Origin: Thalassospira lucentensis
GTDB lineage: Bacteria > Pseudomonadota > Alphaproteobacteria > Rhodospirillales > Thalassospiraceae
Assembly: GCF_032921865.1 (NCBI RefSeq)
Contig: NZ_CP136684.1
Span: 131,501-195,500 of the forward strand
Length of the DNA stretch: 64,000 bases
Direction: 5' to 3'
Of the stretch, positions 1-8,654 are shown in pieces. A program made the position numbers and the translations under genes. Below the pieces are notes generated by a model. That model saw nothing but the letters and a program-made list of their open reading frames with translations. It was not told the origin of the DNA and did not search any database. Each line of letters starts with the position of its first letter. The stretch's first letter is position 1.

Positions 1-243
1 GCGCCGCAAATTGTCCCCTTCGGGGTTCAAACCGTCTACGTAGGTCAAAGAGATGAAACACAGCAGCAAGAAAGCAGTAATCATCCAAATAATGCTTACG
101 TCAGCAGGTTTTATTTTCCTCGGAATCAGGAAAATTAGAAGAATTATTGCGCAAAAATCACTCGGGAAAAATGGGATATCAAAAAAATATCGAGGAAAAA
201 TCAAAGACACGCTACATAAGAAAATCGCTATTTTTATTAACAT
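1..243 (-). CDS. Truncated membrane protein of the EPS locus (N-terminal 81 residues)
   Basis: An open minus-strand frame starts with ATG at 243 and runs without a stop to the left edge, so only its first 81 residues are visible. AAGGGA lies about seven bases before the ATG, and the start overlaps the stop of the O-antigen ligase-like gene by seven bases, which suggests translational coupling. The visible part begins MLIKIAIFLCSVSLIF, then has further hydrophobic stretches around residues 33-40 and 50-66, followed by a polar segment (YVDGLNPEGDNLRR). It is AT-rich compared with the rest of the window. I do not recognise the family; a second polymerase-type or other multi-spanning EPS membrane protein fits the setting. 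Confidence 0.7.
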   Translation of the reverse strand, partial: MLIKIAIFLCSVSLIFPRYFFDIPFFPSDFCAIILLIFLIPRKIKPADVSIIWMITAFLLLCFISLTYVDGLNPEGDNLRR

Positions 244-1676
244 TTATTATCCCTTCTATGCCCCATATTGGAAACGGACACAGCCCAAACCAATCCGATC
301 AAATACAAGGAACTCACAGAAACTGAATACATCTTTAAGCTAAAATCAATTAAAGAATGCAACGACAACAAAAGCAATATTGCCACACCTAAGATACTAT
401 AGACGCTACTCTTTGATCTAATTAACGCCCCTTTTACCAAATCAAAAAACACGAAAGCCACTACTAACAATGACATCAAACCAAACACAAAACCAATTGA
501 AACAAATAAATCTAAGAATAAATTATGTGAAGATTGCCAAGTATATCTGCTCAGCTCAGGAGAATCTTTAAATGCATGAAACACTGTTTTAAAAGTACCT
601 GCCCCATATCCTTCAAGCCAAGCTCCCGAGATTGCTTCTACCACTCGGCCATATAAAGATTTGCGAAGGTCCCAAGCATCCTGATAACCAATAATGCGCT
701 GCAGGAGTTTTTCGCCACTCAGTAAAAAATTAAATGCAACCACAGTCAACATAGCAAAGGACGCCCCCAATAAGACTCTCTGGGTTCTTCCGACCTTGAT
801 TAAAAAAAGACCGAAAATTATGAATATCGCCATTCCAGTGGCTGCAACTCCTCCACGTGAATGAGTCAAAATCAATGCAGAAGAATTCAACAAAACTCCG
901 AGAAATGGAGCGAGGTTTTTATCAATTATCTGCGCGAAATTTTGTATTGCTCTCGCTCGCCCTCCTTTGTTTCTTTGAGAATACCGTTTATGTTGATCAA
1001 GCAATAACAAAAGTGATGAAACAAGTCCGATTCCAGCATAAGTTGCGTAATGATTGTGATTAATAAACGTGCTGGTCAAGTCCCCTATATATGCACTCTT
1101 GTCATACCAAAGGATTTTCTCCCACCCGCCGAAAAACACGGCGAGGCCGTAAATCGCATAAACAGTCGAAACAATAACGAAAAACTTCAACATGATTGCC
1201 GCATTCGCGCGGTCCCGCCCGTGCCGCGCGGCAAGCCAGAATACACCGGCATAGGCAAGCAGCACCATCAAGGCATCACGCGTACGTTCCGGATCAATCG
1301 AAACATATGCGGCCATATCCCGGCCAAGCTGTGCTGCCGCCTCGCCCCACATCGGATGGGCTGCGGCGGGTAAAATATCCGGGGAGGCCTGGATCACAAT
1401 CCAGATGACAACGGAAATAAAAAGAACTGCCGGAATGGCAATACGTTTCATAAACCGGCTTTCGCCGCGAACCGGGTCGGCAAATGCCGCAATGGCATCC
1501 AGCAAAACAAGAATGCCGACCCACAGGGAAAGAATGGACCATGCCCACGGCCGGTTCGAACCAAACGGCAGAGGCGCAATCGCAATCAGGGCAAGCAACC
1601 CGTAAAACACAAACCGGCGTACAAAATTCACGTCCCTGTTCCTTTCCCCATCCCTATACTCTTGTCGTATATCCAT
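237..1676 (-). CDS. O-antigen ligase / polysaccharide polymerase-like membrane protein
   Basis: This 479-residue protein has about ten to twelve predicted hydrophobic segments and a large loop with the STFINHNHYATY segment, typical of the O-antigen ligase (WaaL/Wzy, PF04932) superfamily. The N-terminal PLPFGSNRPWAWS segment is common in this group. Family members join or polymerise undecaprenyl-linked glycan units on the periplasmic face of the inner membrane. It is divergent from the Wzc-type gene, with 172 bases between them, and overlaps the next minus-strand gene. The C-terminal half of the gene (roughly 240-1100) is distinctly AT-rich, whereas the N-terminal half has normal composition. 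Ligase and polymerase activity cannot be told apart from sequence. Confidence 0.82.
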   Translation of the reverse strand: MDIRQEYRDGERNRDVNFVRRFVFYGLLALIAIAPLPFGSNRPWAWSILSLWVGILVLLDAIAAFADPVRGESRFMKRIAIPAVLFISVVIWIVIQASPDILPAAAHPMWGEAAAQLGRDMAAYVSIDPERTRDALMVLLAYAGVFWLAARHGRDRANAAIMLKFFVIVSTVYAIYGLAVFFGGWEKILWYDKSAYIGDLTSTFINHNHYATYAGIGLVSSLLLLLDQHKRYSQRNKGGRARAIQNFAQIIDKNLAPFLGVLLNSSALILTHSRGGVAATGMAIFIIFGLFLIKVGRTQRVLLGASFAMLTVVAFNFLLSGEKLLQRIIGYQDAWDLRKSLYGRVVEAISGAWLEGYGAGTFKTVFHAFKDSPELSRYTWQSSHNLFLDLFVSIGFVFGLMSLLVVAFVFFDLVKGALIRSKSSVYSILGVAILLLLSLHSLIDFSLKMYSVSVSSLYLIGLVWAVSVSNMGHRRDNKC

Positions 1677-1848
1677 GCTCTCCCCATCTGATCAAGCCGG
1701 AATAAAGCGAGCCAGCCTGCAACCGTACAAATTCCGATCAAAATTCGATCAAATCGCGGTTGTGAATGGTTGCCGCCAGTCAACAAATTCCGTATAGCTT
1801 TCGCATTCGTGCCGCATCATATACAAGCGGTTACGTTGGGGTCGAAAT

Positions 1849-4158
1849 ATGGGGGCCGTTTTGAACAGCACGACCAAGGTCAGTTCCGTGATGGATAACA
1901 GCGCGCGTGAACATAACAAATCACGCCTGAAAAGCCTGACCGATCGCATTTCTCAGCAAGGCAACAGTGACGAAATCGATCTGCAGGAACTGTTGCGCAC
2001 ATTGTGGCGGCGTAAATCTGTTATTTTTTCCGTCGTCGCCATCCTGACGGCACTTACAACCCTGATCGTGTTTCAGGTCGCACCGCGTTATACCGCAACC
2101 ACCAACGTTATTATCGATGGACGTAAATCCAACGTTGTCGATATCGAAAGCGTAATGACGGGCATGTCCGCCGAAATGGGCGCACTGCTAAGCGAGGTAG
2201 AGGTTATCCATTCGTCCTCGTTGATCCGGCGCGTGGTCGAAAAGCTGAAACTGGAACAGGACCCGGAATTCAACGTCGAGATTGCCAAAAAATCGTGGAT
2301 GGCATCGCTGCTTGATCCCGAAAGTTATGTTCCGCGCGATGTTCTGGTATCACTTGGCCTTACGGAAAACGAGATTCTGCTAAGCGAGGACGAACTCACC
2401 GAACAAACGACCAACCGTGTCGTCAAAGCCGTTCAGGAACAGCTCGAAGTCGGCATCGTCGGCCGGTCCCAAGTCATCGCAATCAACTTCACCTCCACCA
2501 ATGCGCGCAAGGCTTCGCTGATCGCGAACACCATCGCCGACCAGTATATCGTCGATCAGCTTGAAGCAAAGTTCGAGGCAACCCGCCGGGCAACATCATG
2601 GCTGAATGATCGCCTCGGTGATTTGCGCGAGCGCGTCGAAACAACCGAACGCGCTGTCGAGGATTACCGCGAGACAATTGCGGCAAGCTCCGGCCAAAGC
2701 AGTTCGATGACGCAACAACAGATATCGGAACTGAACTCGCAACTGATTCTTGCCCAGGCCGACCGGGCAGAAGCCCAAGCGCGCCTGAATCAGGTGCAGC
2801 GCCTGCTCAGCAGCAGTTCGGATCTGGCATCGGCAGCCGAAGTGCTGAATTCGCAACTGATCCAGCGCCTGCGTGATCAGGAAGCCGAGGTACTGCGCAA
2901 GGTATCCGAACTTGAATCGCGTTATGGTGACAGACATCCGCAAATGATCAAGGCGCGCGCAGAACTCACCGACCTGCGTGCCTCAATCGAGCGCGAGGTC
3001 CGTAAAATCGCACAAAGCCTGCGAAACGAAATGGGTGTTGCCGATGCGCGCGTCGCCACCCTGCGCCAAAGCCTTGGACAGCTCGAAACCAAAAACAGCT
3101 CCCAGAATCAGGCCGAAGTCCGGCTGCGCGAACTCGAACGCGAAGCAAATGCCAACCGCCTGCTTTATGAAAACTTCCTGAACCGGTTCAAGGAAACGAA
3201 CAACCAGGAAGATCTCCAGCAAGCAGATGCCCGCATCATTGCCCGCGCAGAAGTCCCGGTTGATCCATCTGCGCCAAAGAAAAAACTGATCATTGCGGTT
3301 GCGCTTGTCGGTTCAATGTTCCTTGGCGTTGTTCTGGTCTTTGTTCTCGAGCAGCTTGACAACACCTTCCGCGGTGCCGAGCAGATCGAACAGATGACCG
3401 GTATTCCCGCAATTGGCATGGTCCCGCTTTTAACCGGGACGCTTTTGGGGCGGACCGATGTCGGACGATATCCGACACAAAAACCCGGATCTGCAACAAC
3501 GGAATCCGTTCGCAGCCTGAGAACTTCATTAATGCTGTCAAATGTCGATGCACCGCCCAAGGTGGTTGGAATTACCTCAACGGTCCCGTCCGAAGGAAAA
3601 TCAACCCTCGCCGCATGGCTCGCACAGGTTGCCGCAACTTCCGGACAACGTGTCCTGCTCGTCGATTGCGACTTGCGCCGCCCTACCGTGCATCGCACCT
3701 TTGGCGTCAGCAATGAAAACAGTATCGTCGAGCTTCTGGCAAATGAGTGCTCGCTGGACCAGGCAATCAAGAAAGATCCGGAAAGCGGCATTTATGTACT
3801 TCCGGCCAAGAACACTCAGGCAAATGCCCTTGATCTTCTGTCTTCAAGCCACATGGCAGAAAACCTCAAGGCCCTTCGCGCGCATTTCGATTTCATCGTA
3901 CTTGACGCCCCACCTATTCTTGCCGTTTCTGACGCAAAGGTCATCGGCCTGATGGCTGACAAGATGCTTTACGTTGTAAAATGGGACGGCACACCTCGTG
4001 CACTGGTACAATCCGGGTTAAAGGAAACGGTTGAAGCGGGTATCGACCTTGCCGGAACGGTTCTTAGCCAGGTGAATGTGAAAAAACATTCCAAATATGG
4101 CTATGGCGATTACGGATATTATTATGGTCGTTACAAAGACTATTATTCGAGCAAATAA
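1849..4158 (+). CDS. Wzc-type polysaccharide co-polymerase / bacterial tyrosine kinase
   Basis: The 769-residue protein has an N-terminal Wzz domain flanked by membrane segments (about residues 60-80 and 480-500), a long periplasmic coiled-coil region (about 250-450) and a C-terminal BY-kinase domain. The kinase has Walker A (PSEGKST, near residue 580), Walker A' (LLVDCDLRRP, near 605) and Walker B (FIVLDAPP, near 685), and ends in a tyrosine cluster (YGYGDYGYYYGRYKDYYSSK) suited to autophosphorylation. Such proteins control chain length and export in Wzx/Wzy-type exopolysaccharide systems together with a Wza-type channel, which is encoded downstream. ATG 1849 follows GGGG by eight bases; an internal ATG at 1891 is an alternative start. 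Confidence 0.92.
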   Translation: MGAVLNSTTKVSSVMDNSAREHNKSRLKSLTDRISQQGNSDEIDLQELLRTLWRRKSVIFSVVAILTALTTLIVFQVAPRYTATTNVIIDGRKSNVVDIESVMTGMSAEMGALLSEVEVIHSSSLIRRVVEKLKLEQDPEFNVEIAKKSWMASLLDPESYVPRDVLVSLGLTENEILLSEDELTEQTTNRVVKAVQEQLEVGIVGRSQVIAINFTSTNARKASLIANTIADQYIVDQLEAKFEATRRATSWLNDRLGDLRERVETTERAVEDYRETIAASSGQSSSMTQQQISELNSQLILAQADRAEAQARLNQVQRLLSSSSDLASAAEVLNSQLIQRLRDQEAEVLRKVSELESRYGDRHPQMIKARAELTDLRASIEREVRKIAQSLRNEMGVADARVATLRQSLGQLETKNSSQNQAEVRLRELEREANANRLLYENFLNRFKETNNQEDLQQADARIIARAEVPVDPSAPKKKLIIAVALVGSMFLGVVLVFVLEQLDNTFRGAEQIEQMTGIPAIGMVPLLTGTLLGRTDVGRYPTQKPGSATTESVRSLRTSLMLSNVDAPPKVVGITSTVPSEGKSTLAAWLAQVAATSGQRVLLVDCDLRRPTVHRTFGVSNENSIVELLANECSLDQAIKKDPESGIYVLPAKNTQANALDLLSSSHMAENLKALRAHFDFIVLDAPPILAVSDAKVIGLMADKMLYVVKWDGTPRALVQSGLKETVEAGIDLAGTVLSQVNVKKHSKYGYGDYGYYYGRYKDYYSSK

Positions 4159-4161
4159 TCG

Positions 4162-4848
4162 ATGAAACGCTCCATTTTGCGCCGACTGCCTGCCTGTATC
4201 GGGCTGGTCGGCGCGGCTTTTCTCATCTGGCTTGCCGTTCCGCGTACTTTTGCCTCCATCATGCTCGCGGTTTCGAAACCGGCATACGAGCAGATCAATA
4301 ATCCCGCCCTTCCATTGGCCGATATCGTGCAACTGAAAGACCGGTTGCTCCGCGTGATTGACTGGGTCGACGAACGTGAAGTGCAAACGCGTCTCGGTTA
4401 TGTCGAACTCGCCCTTGCCGCGCGGGCAGAAAATGAAGCCGAACGGCAGAACCATCTTGCTCTGGCCGAAACCGCCTTTGAAGATGCCATCGCCCATTCG
4501 CCGATGGATCCGTTTTCATGGGTACGGCTTTGCTACATCAGATTGCAAACCGGTGGTGCTGAGGACGGAACAGCAATGCAGGCGCTATCAACATCGCTTG
4601 TCACCGGCCCGTACGAAAGATCCCTTGCAATTTCACAGATCGAATATGCTGCAATCCTGTGGGATCAACTTTCCGAAGACGATCAGAAAACCATCGAGGA
4701 AAAAGTGCGCTGGATCGAAACACTTGAACGCCGCGATCTGATTGCGCTCGCAAAGCAAAATCCCAAAACGATGACACTCGTCATACGTGCCATGGCGGAT
4801 GGCGATATTGACCGCTTCACCCGTTTTATTGTCCAGCTGAATAAGTAA
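4162..4848 (+). CDS. EPS-locus TPR-like membrane-anchored protein
   Basis: The gene begins three bases after the Wzc-type stop and so belongs to the same transcript. It encodes 228 residues with an N-terminal hydrophobic segment (about residues 12-32) and a mainly helical, charged remainder. The region around residues 65-115 (ALAARAENEAERQNHLALAE) resembles a degenerate tetratricopeptide unit. No catalytic motif is visible. Small anchored helical-repeat proteins are common in EPS export operons, where they may act as periplasmic scaffolds, but the role here is inferred from position only. Confidence 0.7.
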   Translation: MKRSILRRLPACIGLVGAAFLIWLAVPRTFASIMLAVSKPAYEQINNPALPLADIVQLKDRLLRVIDWVDEREVQTRLGYVELALAARAENEAERQNHLALAETAFEDAIAHSPMDPFSWVRLCYIRLQTGGAEDGTAMQALSTSLVTGPYERSLAISQIEYAAILWDQLSEDDQKTIEEKVRWIETLERRDLIALAKQNPKTMTLVIRAMADGDIDRFTRFIVQLNK

Positions 4849-5192
4849 TCTGCCACATAGCTGCTCGGACAAAGGCGCATACAGGCGAAAGCTGTAACCC
4901 GGCTAAACCTCTGTCCGCATCACCTCGCGCTTTTGCAACTTTCCAAAATCAAAATCCAACCCTGAAGCGCCAAATACCAACAAACCAGCAACCATTTGAC
5001 ATGATTGAAGACTGAAAAAAACGCCACACATGTGGCATAAATAACACATATACGCCTGTTTCCATCAGATTTTCGCCATAAACCGTAAAGAATGCTTTGC
5101 CGGTTATTTGGGAACCAGATAGTATTTAACCAAGTAGATAGGGTCGGTTCCTGTGTCGGGAACTGAATAAGGTTTTCGAAGGGAGATATGCT
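4849..5192. other. 344-base intergenic leader before the first Ala-rich repeat gene
   Basis: No coding frame is convincing here. The stretch holds a short inverted repeat (GCCACA-CA-TGTGGC, 5023-5036), a promoter candidate at 5097-5125, and a clear ribosome binding site (GGGAG, 5181-5185) before ATG 5193. The break and the promoter-like sequence suggest that the downstream repeat-protein genes can be transcribed separately from the Wzc-type gene. Confidence 0.5.
5097..5125 (+). promoter_or_regulatory. Candidate sigma-70 promoter
   Basis: TTGCCG (5097-5102) and TAGTAT (5120-5125) are separated by exactly 17 bases. TTGCCG is a frequent -35 hexamer in alphaproteobacteria; the -10 matches TATAAT at four of six positions. 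It lies 67 bases before ATG 5193. This is sequence matching only. Confidence 0.4.
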
Positions 5193-6077
5193 ATGCGGCG
5201 CTTACAGAAACTGGCCGTTGCGACTGCGTTGGCTGGTAGTGTTTTCTTCGGCATGCAGACAATTGCTTATGCACAGACAAGTGCAGCACTAACTGCCGAG
5301 ATGGGTTCTCAGATTGACGGTGCTGCTGCCACCCCGGAAGCACTGAGCGCTATGGTTGCCAATCTGGTTCAGACCAACCCGACGCTTGCCGCTGCGATTG
5401 CCAAGCGCGCGACGCAAAGCAACCCGGCTGCTGCCGCACAGATTGCCCAGGCTATGGCACAGGCAGCCCCGCAGCAGGCAGCGGTTGCTGCTGCGGCTAT
5501 CACTGAAATTGCACCGCAGGCAGCTTCACAGGTTACCGCTGCCGCTGCATCGGCTGCTCCGCAACAAGCCGCAACAATCGCCGTTGCGGTCGCGGCCCGG
5601 GCACCGGCAGCGGCGCCACAAATCGCCGCTGCGGCAACTCGCGCGGCACCGCAATCGGCCTTGCAGGTCGCAGCTGCCGTTTCGCGTGCAAACCCGCAAG
5701 CCGCCAGCCAGATCGCGGCCCAGGTTTCTGTCGCAGCGGCCCAGTCCGGCTCAACAGCTAACTCGGGCACAATCGCGGCAACCGTCGCGTCGGCATCCCG
5801 TACCAGTGCAGCTGCGATTATTACTTCTGTCGCCGCAGCAACCGGAACCTCGGTCGCAGCCATCGCATCACAGGCTGCCCAGGGTGCCGCAACAGCGGCC
5901 CAGGTCGTCGCTTCAACCGATGTCACAGTTCAAAACGGTTTGAACGCCACGGCGCAGGCAAGTACCCAGACGGCGACCAGCACACAACAACAACAACAAA
6001 CAGTGACAACAAGCACACCTGTTGTGGAGCAACCCGTTGTCCAGGAAAATCCGGCCCAGACCGGCAGCCCGACCTGA
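5193..6077 (+). CDS. Secreted alanine-rich 15-residue tandem-repeat protein (copy 1)
   Basis: The 294-residue product has a signal peptide (MRRLQKLAVATALAGSVFFG, cleavage probably after AYAQ near residue 28). Residues 47-181 are nine gap-free 15-residue units of the form [A/N/T]PxxAxxIAxAxxxx, each starting with a helix-breaking proline and otherwise alanine-rich, so a chain of short amphipathic helices is expected. A Ser/Thr/Ala-rich section and a Gln/Thr-rich tail follow. It sits between the Wzc-type gene and an outer-membrane barrel gene and has a related protein two genes downstream. I know of no named family with this exact period. A periplasmic or extracellular structural part of the polysaccharide exporter or matrix is a guess from context. 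Confidence 0.8.
   Translation: MRRLQKLAVATALAGSVFFGMQTIAYAQTSAALTAEMGSQIDGAAATPEALSAMVANLVQTNPTLAAAIAKRATQSNPAAAAQIAQAMAQAAPQQAAVAAAAITEIAPQAASQVTAAAASAAPQQAATIAVAVAARAPAAAPQIAAAATRAAPQSALQVAAAVSRANPQAASQIAAQVSVAAAQSGSTANSGTIAATVASASRTSAAAIITSVAAATGTSVAAIASQAAQGAATAAQVVASTDVTVQNGLNATAQASTQTATSTQQQQQTVTTSTPVVEQPVVQENPAQTGSPT
5331..5735 (+). repeat. Nine tandem 45-bp coding units
   Basis: This 405-base segment encodes nine consecutive 15-residue units in one frame without indels, for example NPTLAAAIAKRATQS, NPAAAAQIAQAMAQA and APQSALQVAAAVSRA. The DNA copies have diverged much more than the protein pattern, so the period appears to be kept by selection rather than by recent duplication. Confidence 0.85.
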
Positions 6078-6126
6078 TTTGACCGAAAAAACACGTTTCA
6101 GATATTGATTTGAAGGGGAATACAAA

Positions 6127-7389
6127 GTGAAGGTTCTCAAAGGGGGATTACTCGCAACCGTTGCCGCTGGTGCTTTGGTTGCGGCGCTGACATCTTCTGT
6201 CAGCGCGCAGGAAGCCGTCAATCCGGATCAGGGCGTTGCTCAGCGCACCGCCGAAGGCTACGAACCGGTAGGCGCAACCGTTGGTTCATTCCGTCTCTTG
6301 CCGAAGCTGGAAGTTGTCGAAGAATTCAACGACAACATCTTCAAGGAAGAAAATGACGAAACCGACGATATGATCACCAAGGTTCAGCCGACCCTTAACC
6401 TGCGTTCTGACTGGAACAACCATGCACTGAACCTTGGTGCTGGTGCCGATTTCGGGTTCTATGCAGATTCAAATGACGATGATTACGAAGATTACAATGC
6501 CAAGGTCGATGGCCGTTTTGACGCCAGCCAGGCGCTGACTTTCAATGGCCTGGGCAGCTTTGAACATCTCCATGAAGACCGTGGTGGCGACGATGTCGAT
6601 GCCGATGCCGCCGATCCGGTTGAATATGACCGCCTGAAAGCTGAATTCGGTGGCCGGTTCAAGCCGAACCGTATCAGCCTTGGCGCAACCGGTCGCGTTA
6701 CCGATCTCGACTATGATGACAACGCAGAACTTGATGGTGGCACCACCAACAACGATGACCGTGATCGTCAGGTCCTTGAAGGCGAACTTCGCGCAGGTTA
6801 CGAAATCCAGACCGGTTATGAAGCATTCGTCAAAGGCGTTCTCAACGACCGCGACTATGATTCCGACGTCGACGATAATGGCTTCAACCGTGATTCAGAT
6901 GGTTATAATATTCAGACCGGTATCGCCATTGACCTGGACCAGCTGATCCGTGCCGACCTTGGCGTTGGCTGGATGGAACAGGACTATACCGATCCGTCAC
7001 TTCGCGATGCGGACGGTTATTCGGCGGATGCGACCGTTCGCTGGAACCTGACCGAACTGACCACGGTTCGCGGCACCTTCGCCCGTGCGATCAACGAAAC
7101 CACAACTGATGACGCATCTGCAATCGTTGCCACCAGCTACGGCCTCGGTGTTGATCACGAATTCCTGCGTAATCTTGTTGCGACAGCCGATGCCAACTAT
7201 CAGAACTCTGATTATGAAGGCATTTCGCGTGAAGACGATCTCATGAGCTTCCGTCTCGGCCTTGATTACAAACTGAACCGTAATTTCTTTGCCGGTGTCA
7301 GCTACAAGTTCGAAGACCGTGACTCAAACGTCACGGATCAGAGCTACGACAACAATATTTTCGCCATCAAGCTTGGCGCACAGTTCTGA
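6127..7389 (+). CDS. Outer-membrane beta-barrel protein of the EPS locus (BBP2/VpsM-like)
   Basis: The 420-residue protein has a signal peptide (cleavage probably after SVSAQ, residue ~28) and then alternating short beta-strand sequences with many acidic turns (DDD, DND, DRD). It ends in ...KLGAQF with a terminal phenylalanine, the usual recognition signal for outer-membrane assembly. The pattern matches outer-membrane beta-barrel proteins of the BBP2 type found in exopolysaccharide loci (VpsM-like). The start is GTG preceded by GAAGGGGA. It lies between two Ala-rich repeat genes and is followed by a strong terminator. A channel or anchoring role in glycan secretion is inferred. Confidence 0.8.
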   Translation: MKVLKGGLLATVAAGALVAALTSSVSAQEAVNPDQGVAQRTAEGYEPVGATVGSFRLLPKLEVVEEFNDNIFKEENDETDDMITKVQPTLNLRSDWNNHALNLGAGADFGFYADSNDDDYEDYNAKVDGRFDASQALTFNGLGSFEHLHEDRGGDDVDADAADPVEYDRLKAEFGGRFKPNRISLGATGRVTDLDYDDNAELDGGTTNNDDRDRQVLEGELRAGYEIQTGYEAFVKGVLNDRDYDSDVDDNGFNRDSDGYNIQTGIAIDLDQLIRADLGVGWMEQDYTDPSLRDADGYSADATVRWNLTELTTVRGTFARAINETTTDDASAIVATSYGLGVDHEFLRNLVATADANYQNSDYEGISREDDLMSFRLGLDYKLNRNFFAGVSYKFEDRDSNVTDQSYDNNIFAIKLGAQF

Positions 7390-7413
7390 TCTGTACCTGA
7401 GTAACATATCCTG

Positions 7414-7446
7414 AAAATCCCCCGACCATCCTCGGGGGATTTTTTA
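7414..7446 (+). terminator. Rho-independent terminator after the beta-barrel gene
   Basis: AATCCCCCGA and TCGGGGGATT form a perfect ten-base stem around a six-base loop (CCATCC), followed by a run of T. It lies 24 bases past the barrel stop codon. Confidence 0.9.
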
Positions 7447-7590
7447 ATACAGCAATATGTCTCGCCCCTGCCCTCACAAGGGATCAGGTTCCATTCGCTG
7501 TTACTTCTTTAGATTTTTAGCTTCCGGTAAAACACTTCAAACTTTACGCCAGACCTGCCAGACGACCTTGCAGGGTTCAGGGGAAATCAG

Positions 7591-8577
7591 ATGAAAACTT
7601 TATCGAAATTCATGGCAGTTGTTCTGCTTTCAGGCAGTCTGCTTGGCACCCATACTGCTTCGGCATGGGCACAGGCCGCTTCCGGAGCAGGCTCTTCCTC
7701 CGGAACAGGCTCTTTTGGTGGCGCTGGCGCTGCCGCAGGTGCTGGCGCAGCTGGTGCATCAGCGGTCGGCGGAATAACCGCCGGGGCACTCGCCGTAGGT
7801 GTTGCTGCCGCGGCTGCCATCGGTGTTGCGGTCGCTGTCGCCAGCACTACCACCTCGCAAAGTAATCTTACTCAGGCCGAACAAAATCTGATTGACAATG
7901 CAACGGATGCTGCATCGCTGGCAAATGCCATTCAGCAAGTCACACAGGGTCGGATGGACGGCGCGAGCAGTACGCAGAGCACGCGTGACAGCGCAATTGC
8001 CGAGGCCGTATCACGCGCCATCAAACGCAATCCGGCAGCAGCTGCAACAATTACGACCGTCGCCATCGGCGTTGCAAACGGTTCAAATGTAAGCATCGAT
8101 GAACAGGGCAACATTGTTGTGACAGTTGTTGCCGCAGCAACGGCTTCCGCACCGGATCAGGCAGGTGCAGTCACGACCGCAGCGGCCTCGGTATCGCCTG
8201 CACTGGCTGCGGCCATTGCACAATCCGCTGCAACCGCGGCTCCGGATCGCGCAGCTGATATCACAACCGCCGCAATCCGGGTTAACCCGGGCCAGGCCGC
8301 AGCAATTGCAAAAGGTGCCGCAACGGGTGCCCCGACACAGGCAGCAGCCATCACCACGGCCGCAGTTGTCGCGGCACCAACGCAGTCGACCGCCATCACC
8401 AGCCAGGTTTCAAGCGTAAGTGGCGTTAATGCAGCGGCTGTCCAGCAGGCCGCAACAACCGTCCAACCCACTCAGACCGCTTCGAACAACACCAATGACG
8501 GTCAGGATCAGGATATCGGCAACACGATCACCGTTGTGACCGAAGAAAACCCAGGTCAGGATGCCAGCGCAAACTAA
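7591..8577 (+). CDS. Secreted alanine-rich 15-residue tandem-repeat protein (copy 2)
   Basis: This 328-residue protein has a signal peptide (MKTLSKFMAVVLLSGSLLGT..., cleavage near SAWAQ), a Gly/Ser/Ala-rich linker (residues 29-60), a strongly hydrophobic Ala/Val/Gly segment (about 62-84) and a helical region. Residues 187-276 are six gap-free 15-residue units beginning AP, SP or NP (for example NPGQAAAIAKGAATG), with one isolated unit near residue 147. The period and consensus match the protein encoded at 5193-6077, so the two are paralogous in their repeat domains although their other parts differ. The hydrophobic segment could anchor or oligomerise it. Start: ATG with AGGGGA upstream. Function is unknown; exopolysaccharide export or matrix structure is inferred from neighbours. 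Confidence 0.78.
   Translation: MKTLSKFMAVVLLSGSLLGTHTASAWAQAASGAGSSSGTGSFGGAGAAAGAGAAGASAVGGITAGALAVGVAAAAAIGVAVAVASTTTSQSNLTQAEQNLIDNATDAASLANAIQQVTQGRMDGASSTQSTRDSAIAEAVSRAIKRNPAAAATITTVAIGVANGSNVSIDEQGNIVVTVVAAATASAPDQAGAVTTAAASVSPALAAAIAQSAATAAPDRAADITTAAIRVNPGQAAAIAKGAATGAPTQAAAITTAAVVAAPTQSTAITSQVSSVSGVNAAAVQQAATTVQPTQTASNNTNDGQDQDIGNTITVVTEENPGQDASAN
8149..8418 (+). repeat. Six tandem 45-bp coding units
   Basis: The 270-base segment encodes six 15-residue units with the same proline-start, alanine-rich consensus as the nine-unit array at 5331-5735. DNA identity between units is low, so this is an old, protein-level repeat. Confidence 0.8.
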
Positions 8578-8625
8578 CCCGGATTTGTCTGAGGCAATGC
8601 TGGCTCCCGCTCTATATAATGCTAT

Positions 8626-8654
8626 AATCCCTTCGGGTTCCGCCCGGAGGGATT
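8626..8654 (+). promoter_or_regulatory. Stable hairpin in the leader of the Wza-type gene
   Basis: Arms ATCCCTTCGGG (8627-8637) and CCCGGAGGGAT (8643-8653) pair over eleven positions with one G-T pair, and the outer A-T pair extends the stem. It lies 20 bases before ATG 8675 and is not followed by a T run, so it may attenuate or protect the downstream message. TATAAT occurs at 8623-8628 but no well-spaced -35 was found. Confidence 0.5.

Noticed and set aside
53-343. Plus-strand 96-codon frame at the left edge
   Set aside because: It is antisense to the coupled membrane gene and the ligase-like gene and lacks a recognisable product; the minus-strand frame has a binding site and membrane profile.
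4996-5001. TTGACA as a -35 box
   Set aside because: No -10-like hexamer lies 16-18 bases downstream; the TTGCCG/TAGTAT pair at 5097-5125 fits better.
5331-5735. CRISPR-like regular array
   Set aside because: The 45-base period is in frame, the units differ at the DNA level and encode alanine-rich 15-residue repeats; there are no identical repeats with unique spacers.
5369-5926. Long minus-strand frame opposite the repeat protein
   Set aside because: It mirrors the Ala-rich codons (GCC/GCA read backwards) and has no independent signals.
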